A stretch of 64,000 nt of DNA. Source: JAVVSK01 sp036654235 (GTDB lineage Bacteria > Bacillota > Clostridia > Christensenellales > CAG-138). Below, one piece after another: positions 59,976 to 64,000 of the stretch (position 1 is its first letter; each line of letters begins with the position of its first letter). Both the position numbers and the translations under genes were made by a program. The stretch is taken from assembly GCA_036654235.1 (NCBI GenBank), contig JAVVSK010000008.1:29374-93373 (forward strand), read 5' to 3'. The notes beneath the pieces were generated by a model. The model ran no database searches. It was not told the DNA's origin and saw only the letters and a list, made by a program, of their open reading frames with translations.

Positions 59976-60749
59976 TCACGACTCCGGCGAAAGCTTTAAA
60001 GGCGTAGCTCCCGAAACCGCCAAATTATATTTTACACCTAAAGTGAGTTTTTGTAAACGTTTTATCAACGGCTTTAAAACAGCGAACTCCGTTTCATGAT
60101 GCCCCGCAACTATAACGGGAAGATCCAGAGCGAGAGCCGATATCGCCTGACTATGCTTTATTTCTCCGGTTATAAAAGCATCCGCACCAAGGGCACTTAT
60201 CGACTGTATATCACCGCCGCCGCTACCGCCCATAACTGCTACCCGCTTTATCGGCTTCGTTAGCTCTCCGGTATACCGCGATAGAGTATACAATTCCCTA
60301 TTTACCCGCTTTAAAAGCATAGATAAAGGAACCTCCGTCCTAAGATTCCCGACGCGTGCAATATTTTCCGGTGGAACGGGAACAGCGTTTTCGATCTCTA
60401 AAAGTGAACATAAAACATCGTTAACCCCGTCCTTCGCCGCATCAAGATTCGTATGCGCGCTATATAGCCCTATACCGTTTCTAACTAAAATATAGGCGGC
60501 GGAAGTATCCGGATGATTCGGTAAAATCCGTTTTATTCCGTTGAAAAATAAAGGATGATGAGTTAAAACTAAATCCGCTCCGGTTCTTACCGCCTCCCGC
60601 GCAACCTCCGTCGTACAATCGAGAGCAACGAGAACGTTTTTTATCTCCGACCTATCCGTTCCGATAATAAGTCCGACATTGTCATATGACATAGCTAACT
60701 CAAGCGGAGCTATAGAATACATTGATGCAATAAATTCATTTAAAGTCAT
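59976..60749 (-). CDS. Nif3-like dinuclear metal-centre protein
   Basis: The 257-residue protein belongs to the Nif3/YqfO/GTP cyclohydrolase type 2-like family. It has LAMSYDNVGLIIGT, VLVALDCT, DLVLTHHPLFF (metal histidines), YSAHTNLDAAKDGVND and the C-terminal AGHHETE. It lacks the inserted PII-like domain of B. subtilis YqfO. The family binds two metals, but the reaction is unsettled. It overlaps lplA by 4 bases (ATGA). Confidence 0.92.
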   Translation of the reverse strand: MTLNEFIASMYSIAPLELAMSYDNVGLIIGTDRSEIKNVLVALDCTTEVAREAVRTGADLVLTHHPLFFNGIKRILPNHPDTSAAYILVRNGIGLYSAHTNLDAAKDGVNDVLCSLLEIENAVPVPPENIARVGNLRTEVPLSMLLKRVNRELYTLSRYTGELTKPIKRVAVMGGSGGGDIQSISALGADAFITGEIKHSQAISALALDLPVIVAGHHETEFAVLKPLIKRLQKLTLGVKYNLAVSGATPLKLSPES

Positions 60750-61714
60750 AATTCCCTCCCGAAAAACTCGGCTACTGTCGCGCCATATGGCTCAATATTT
60801 GACACCGCGTCCATTACTGATTCCCTTTCGTAACGGACGTTTAAAAGGGCATTCTTTAAGCGATCCGTAAAATATTCTTCCATCACATCCGAATAAAACT
60901 CAACGTCGCTTATTATCCCGTTTTTAACGCAAAAATTTGCCGTAAGCTCGAATGCGTCGAATTTTTCGCTCATAGTAACGTCGAACCGCTTTGTTTTTCC
61001 AAAACGCCATTCCCAGGATTTGAATTTTTCAAGATATTCTTTAAATAGCAGAGTATTAATAAGCTCGCTCTCCAACTCCGGCTTTGTATCTCCGTATTCT
61101 TCCGAAAACGCCTTTATCAGCTCCGCTTTAACCGCCTCAACCGTTATTCCCTTATCTATTTCAGATAAATTACAAACACGACCGCGCGCGCTCTTAACCG
61201 AATGTGAAACGAGTTTAGCCTTTGAAGGTGATAAAACCGAGGCAAGCTTTGACATATCGGCGTTTATAAGAATCGTCCCATGATGAAGGCTTACGCCGTC
61301 CCCATTTAAAAACGCGTTCCCGCTAAACTTCGCTCCCGAGTCCGTAACAATATCATTTCGCCCTGAAAACTCCGCTTTTACTCCAAGAGCCGAAACAGCT
61401 TTAACAATAACGGATAACTGCCTTTTAACGTCATAATCGGCAGTACGCATAATAAAGGTAAAATTTAAATTGCCCATATCGTGAAAAACCGCCCCGCCCC
61501 CCGTCGGACGACGAACGAGGGTAACGCCCAATTCCAAAAGCTTATTCTCACTGCATTCGTTTTTAGCGCACTGATTTCTCCCTATAACGACGGTATTGGC
61601 ATTTTGCCAAAGATAGAGCGTTGCCCCGCCCCCCTGCGTTTCAAAAAGTACGCTTTCGAGGGCAAGATTATAACATGGATCCGTCGAATTAGTTATAACT
61701 AATCTATTAGACAT
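60746..61714 (-). CDS. lplA: Lipoate--protein ligase
   Basis: The 322-residue enzyme activates lipoate with ATP and attaches it to lipoyl domains. It has NLALESVLFE, LYLWQNANTVVIGRNQCAKNE, LVRRPTGGGAVFHDMGNLNFTF and SGNAFL with the Lys-type active-site region (GAKFSGNAF). A C-terminal accessory domain is present (about 245-322), so it is full LplA rather than LplJ-like short forms. The start at 61714 has GGAG 9 bases upstream. GcvH is the only evident substrate in this window. Confidence 0.93.
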   Translation of the reverse strand: MSNRLVITNSTDPCYNLALESVLFETQGGGATLYLWQNANTVVIGRNQCAKNECSENKLLELGVTLVRRPTGGGAVFHDMGNLNFTFIMRTADYDVKRQLSVIVKAVSALGVKAEFSGRNDIVTDSGAKFSGNAFLNGDGVSLHHGTILINADMSKLASVLSPSKAKLVSHSVKSARGRVCNLSEIDKGITVEAVKAELIKAFSEEYGDTKPELESELINTLLFKEYLEKFKSWEWRFGKTKRFDVTMSEKFDAFELTANFCVKNGIISDVEFYSDVMEEYFTDRLKNALLNVRYERESVMDAVSNIEPYGATVAEFFGREL

Positions 61715-61728
61715 ATATAAAATCTCCA

Positions 61729-62820
61729 TCAATCAAATTTAGCTTTTGCAAAGATCATTCGCCCCGCGCTCGTTTGTAAAACGCTCGTCACCGTCGCCTC
61801 TATATCCGATCCTATATATTTACGCCCGTTTTCAACGACAATCATAGTTCCGTCATCCAAATATGCCACACCTTGATTATATTCCTTCCCCTCCTTCGAT
61901 ATAAGGATTTTTATATCCTCTCCCGGAAGAAGGATCGGCTTTATAGCGTTAGCAAGGTCGTTTATATTCAAAACTTTTACGCTCTGAACTACGGCAACCT
62001 TATTAAGATTATAATCGGTTGTTATAACCATGGCTTTTTTCTCACCCGCAAGACGGATAAGCTTACTATCCGCTTCGGCTATATCGTCATAATCTGTATC
62101 GTCCACCTTTATGGGTAGACTCAATTCCTTTTGCATACGGTTCAGTATATCAAGACCTCGCCGCCCCCTATTTCTCCTTAGAGGATCGGGGCTGTCGGCT
62201 ATATGCCTCAGCTCGTCCAAAACAAAAAGCGGAATAATGAGAGTTCCCTCTATAAACCCCGTAAAACAGACGTCCAATATTCGACCGTCGATAATAGTGC
62301 AAGTATCTAAAAGCTTAATTGAGGCGCTGTTATCACCCCTTTCTCCGCTTTTCCCGCGTTTAAAAATCAATGGCCACTGAATATCGCCCTTTCTCCTATA
62401 CATAACTCGCCAACCCAAATATCCGAGAGTAGCATATACTACGATATCTATTATAGTCGGCAAATATGGTATCGGTATCGTCTGTATCATAAGGCTCAAA
62501 AGATATGCAATAAAAAGTCCAATTATAAGACCTAGAACGCAAAGCAAAATATCTAAAACAGACATTGAAGATATATGTTCCTCGAGCTTTTCAACGCTTA
62601 TTAAAAACCTATCAACAGCGCGCGAAGAAAAAAAGAAAAAAATAAGTCCAAAAGCAACTGCGCTAACAGCATAGATTGAAATAACCGCGAAAAACGGAAT
62701 CAATACGTCTAGAGACGGATACCCCCAATCAATAAAAAGTTTATTAACTAAGCTTACTAAAGCTACGCCGATGGCGACTCCCATCAGCGTAAGCAATATT
62801 CTAAAAAGTTTTTTTACCAT
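61729..62820 (-). CDS. PIN-TRAM membrane protein, YacL-like
   Basis: The 363-residue protein has four N-terminal membrane helices (about 5-145), a PIN nuclease domain (about 165-285, KLLDTCTIIDGRILDVC, LFVLDELRHIADSPDPLRRNRGRRGLDIL and VITTDYNLNKVA, with the acidic triad residues visible) and a C-terminal TRAM domain (about 300-355, GVAYLDDGTMIVVENGRKYIG). The YacL family is conserved in Firmicutes beside carD-like genes. An RNA-related nuclease function is predicted from the fold. GGAAGG precedes the ATG. Confidence 0.92.
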   Translation of the reverse strand: MVKKLFRILLTLMGVAIGVALVSLVNKLFIDWGYPSLDVLIPFFAVISIYAVSAVAFGLIFFFFSSRAVDRFLISVEKLEEHISSMSVLDILLCVLGLIIGLFIAYLLSLMIQTIPIPYLPTIIDIVVYATLGYLGWRVMYRRKGDIQWPLIFKRGKSGERGDNSASIKLLDTCTIIDGRILDVCFTGFIEGTLIIPLFVLDELRHIADSPDPLRRNRGRRGLDILNRMQKELSLPIKVDDTDYDDIAEADSKLIRLAGEKKAMVITTDYNLNKVAVVQSVKVLNINDLANAIKPILLPGEDIKILISKEGKEYNQGVAYLDDGTMIVVENGRKYIGSDIEATVTSVLQTSAGRMIFAKAKFD

Positions 62821-62851
62821 AAAAATCCTTCCGTAAATATTAAAAATTCAG

Positions 62852-63328
62852 TTATTTGGTCTTGCCTTCAAGCACCTCCATAAAATAATCGGATTCGTTT
62901 CCGCTCGCCGCAACAAGTTCGCCCAATAAGACCGACCTCGCGGTCAAAAGCATTTTCCTTTCACCCGTTGAGAGTCCCCTCTTATTCTCGCGCTGAGAAA
63001 GGGTCTTTACAACATCCGCAACCTCGAAAACCGTTCCGTTCTTTAATTTTTGGAGATTTTCCCTATATCTTTGATTCCAATTTCCACAATCTGTTTCAGG
63101 TTCAATTTTTAAAAATTCCATGACTTCATCGTATACGTCTAAATCAATTATTTCTCTGAGACCTACAACATTTGCCGTTTCAACGGGAATCATGGCGGTC
63201 ATCCTTCCGCCTAAAAAACGCATTACATAATATTGCGCCTTTTCGCCCAGCACGTTTTGTTCTTCTATTGAATCTATAACGCCAACGCCGTGCATTGGAT
63301 AACACACCTTCTCACCAACTGCAAACAC
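62852..63328 (-). CDS. CarD/CdnL-family transcriptional regulator
   Basis: The 158-residue protein has the RNA-polymerase-interacting Tudor-like domain (FAVGEKVCYPMHGVGVIDSIEE, YYVMRFLGGRMTAMIPVETANVVGLREI) and a C-terminal helical domain (VVKTLSQRENKRGLSTGERKMLLTARSVLLGEL). CarD/CdnL proteins bind RNAP beta and stabilise the open complex at rRNA and other promoters. The start is GTG with AGGAGG 7 bases upstream. It opens the carD-yacL-lplA-nif3-zinc ribbon operon, whose promoter carries a nested palindrome. Confidence 0.92.
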   Translation of the reverse strand: MFAVGEKVCYPMHGVGVIDSIEEQNVLGEKAQYYVMRFLGGRMTAMIPVETANVVGLREIIDLDVYDEVMEFLKIEPETDCGNWNQRYRENLQKLKNGTVFEVADVVKTLSQRENKRGLSTGERKMLLTARSVLLGELVAASGNESDYFMEVLEGKTK

Positions 63329-63384
63329 TTTTTCTCCTCCTAAGCCGGGTCACCATGCAATAGGCATAGTAATCCCTTGTTTAT

Positions 63385-63430
63385 ACTATACTGCAATACC
63401 TAGGTTTTGTCAAGGCAAAACCTAGGTATT
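63385..63430 (-). promoter_or_regulatory. carD promoter inside a nested inverted repeat
   Basis: On the minus strand TTGACA (63413-63408) and TATAGT (63390-63385) are 17 bases apart. A 15-bp perfect inverted repeat, AATACCTAGGTTTTG (63395-63409) and CAAAACCTAGGTATT (63416-63430), embraces the -35 box with a 6-base spacer. Each arm holds its own palindrome ACCTAGGT. A bound dimer or tetramer would cover the promoter. Confidence 0.75.
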
Positions 63431-63474
63431 GGATATTATCTATTTCGATATGACTTTTAAGAAAAACGTTTTTA

Positions 63475-63511
63475 TAAAAAAGAGCCCTCCGAAAAAATTT
63501 CAGACGGCTCT
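63475..63511 (-). terminator. Intrinsic terminator after tuf
   Basis: AGAGCC (63481-63486) and GGCTCT (63506-63511) close a hairpin with further internal pairing. On the minus strand it is followed by TTTTTT. Confidence 0.8.
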
Positions 63512-63541
63512 TATATTAATTAAATTTCAGTCGTTAAAAGC

Positions 63542-64000
63542 TTATTCGATAACGCTGGCAACAACTCCGGCACCTACGGTTCTTCCGCCTTCGCGAATAG
63601 CGAAGCGAAGTCCCTCTTCGATAGCTATAGGTGTTATAAGTTTTATCTCCATGCGAATATTATCGCCGGGCATTACCATTTCAACGCCTTCCGGAAGGGT
63701 TATAATCCCCGTTACGTCCGTCGTCCTAAAATAAAACTGAGGACGGTAGCCCGGGAAAAACGGTGTATGACGACCGCCTTCTTCTTTCGTCAATACGTAT
63801 ACTTCGCTATTAAAATGCGTATGTGGCTTAATCGAACCCGGCTTCGCGAGAACCTGACCGCGCTCAATATCCGCGCGCTGTACTCCGCGAAGAAGAACAC
63901 CAATATTATCTCCCGCTATAGCCTGATCAAGGAGCTTTCTAAACATTTCAACGCCGGTTACTACGGTCGAACGCGTTTCGGCGGAAAGACCAACTATTTC
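63542..64000 (-). CDS. tuf: Elongation factor Tu, C-terminal part (cut by window end)
   Basis: The visible 152 residues are EF-Tu domains II (end) and III: GLSAETRSTVVTGVEMFRKL, GDNIGVLLRGVQRADIERGQVLAKPGSIKPHTHF, GGRHTPFFPGYRPQFYFRTTDVTG and the C-terminus IREGGRTVGAGVVASVIE. The reading frame continues to the window edge. EF-Tu delivers aminoacyl-tRNA to the ribosome. A terminator follows the stop, so tuf is the last gene of its operon. Confidence 0.97.
   Translation of the reverse strand, partial: EIVGLSAETRSTVVTGVEMFRKLLDQAIAGDNIGVLLRGVQRADIERGQVLAKPGSIKPHTHFNSEVYVLTKEEGGRHTPFFPGYRPQFYFRTTDVTGIITLPEGVEMVMPGDNIRMEIKLITPIAIEEGLRFAIREGGRTVGAGVVASVIE

Noticed and set aside
1..64000. CRISPR arrays, prophage and tRNA or rRNA genes
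   Set aside because: No regularly spaced short repeats, phage structural genes, or cloverleaf and rRNA signatures were recognised; rnpB is the only structural RNA found by eye.

Overview
The window reads as chromosomal DNA of an anaerobic, spore-forming, low-to-mid GC Firmicute of class Clostridia, probably a gut Oscillospirales-type bacterium. The evidence is a single-chain pyruvate:ferredoxin oxidoreductase, a four-subunit 2-oxoacid:ferredoxin oxidoreductase, a type I dockerin protein, sporulation-type genes (CotF-like, YtxC-like, a tandem SANT/Myb-like regulator), a class A RNase P RNA, consensus sigma-A promoters and strong Shine-Dalgarno sites. The species assignment is inference. A 99-base run of N shows that this is a draft or metagenome scaffold.

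Left part (1-18,700): murA; a nitroreductase gene between two decayed IS1182-type insertion-sequence remnants that share a 120-bp direct repeat; a secreted Big2/InlB-repeat/dockerin protein; a CotF-like coat protein; a lipoprotein-nagA pair; an acetyltransferase-like protein with mgtE; walJ-like hydrolase, lpdA and tadA; a 158-bp MITE-like element; then gdpP-rplI-dnaB, an IS1595-type transposase with an altered catalytic residue, and a SANT/Myb-like regulator.

Middle part (18,700-43,000): PFOR and GAPDH as single transcription units. A four-gene minus-strand operon follows (REC-GGDEF-EAL-REC-GGDEF protein, two soluble hybrid histidine kinases, one HPt protein) that looks like a self-contained phosphorelay feeding into cyclic di-GMP. 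Next is a vanG-type cluster (vanR, vanS, vanW, vanG, vanXY) with no serine racemase gene, a marR-MATE efflux pair with a clear tandem operator over its promoter, and rpmB.

Right part (43,000-64,000): parA-parB; a gene-poor decayed stretch with a thioredoxin-like/acetyltransferase-like gene; an orphan metal-type ABC ATPase; a 2-oxoacid:ferredoxin oxidoreductase operon; the nfeD-floA membrane-microdomain operon; a YtxC-like gene; the glycine cleavage operon gcvT-gcvH-gcvPA-gcvPB; rnpB; and carD-yacL-lplA-nif3-zinc ribbon under a promoter whose -35 box lies inside a nested palindrome. The window ends inside tuf.

Functionally, lplA, lpdA and gcvTHPAPB together give a complete glycine cleavage system with lipoylation. 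The two ferredoxin-linked 2-oxoacid oxidoreductases and GAPDH point to fermentative metabolism. GdpP and the GGDEF/EAL protein handle two different cyclic dinucleotides.
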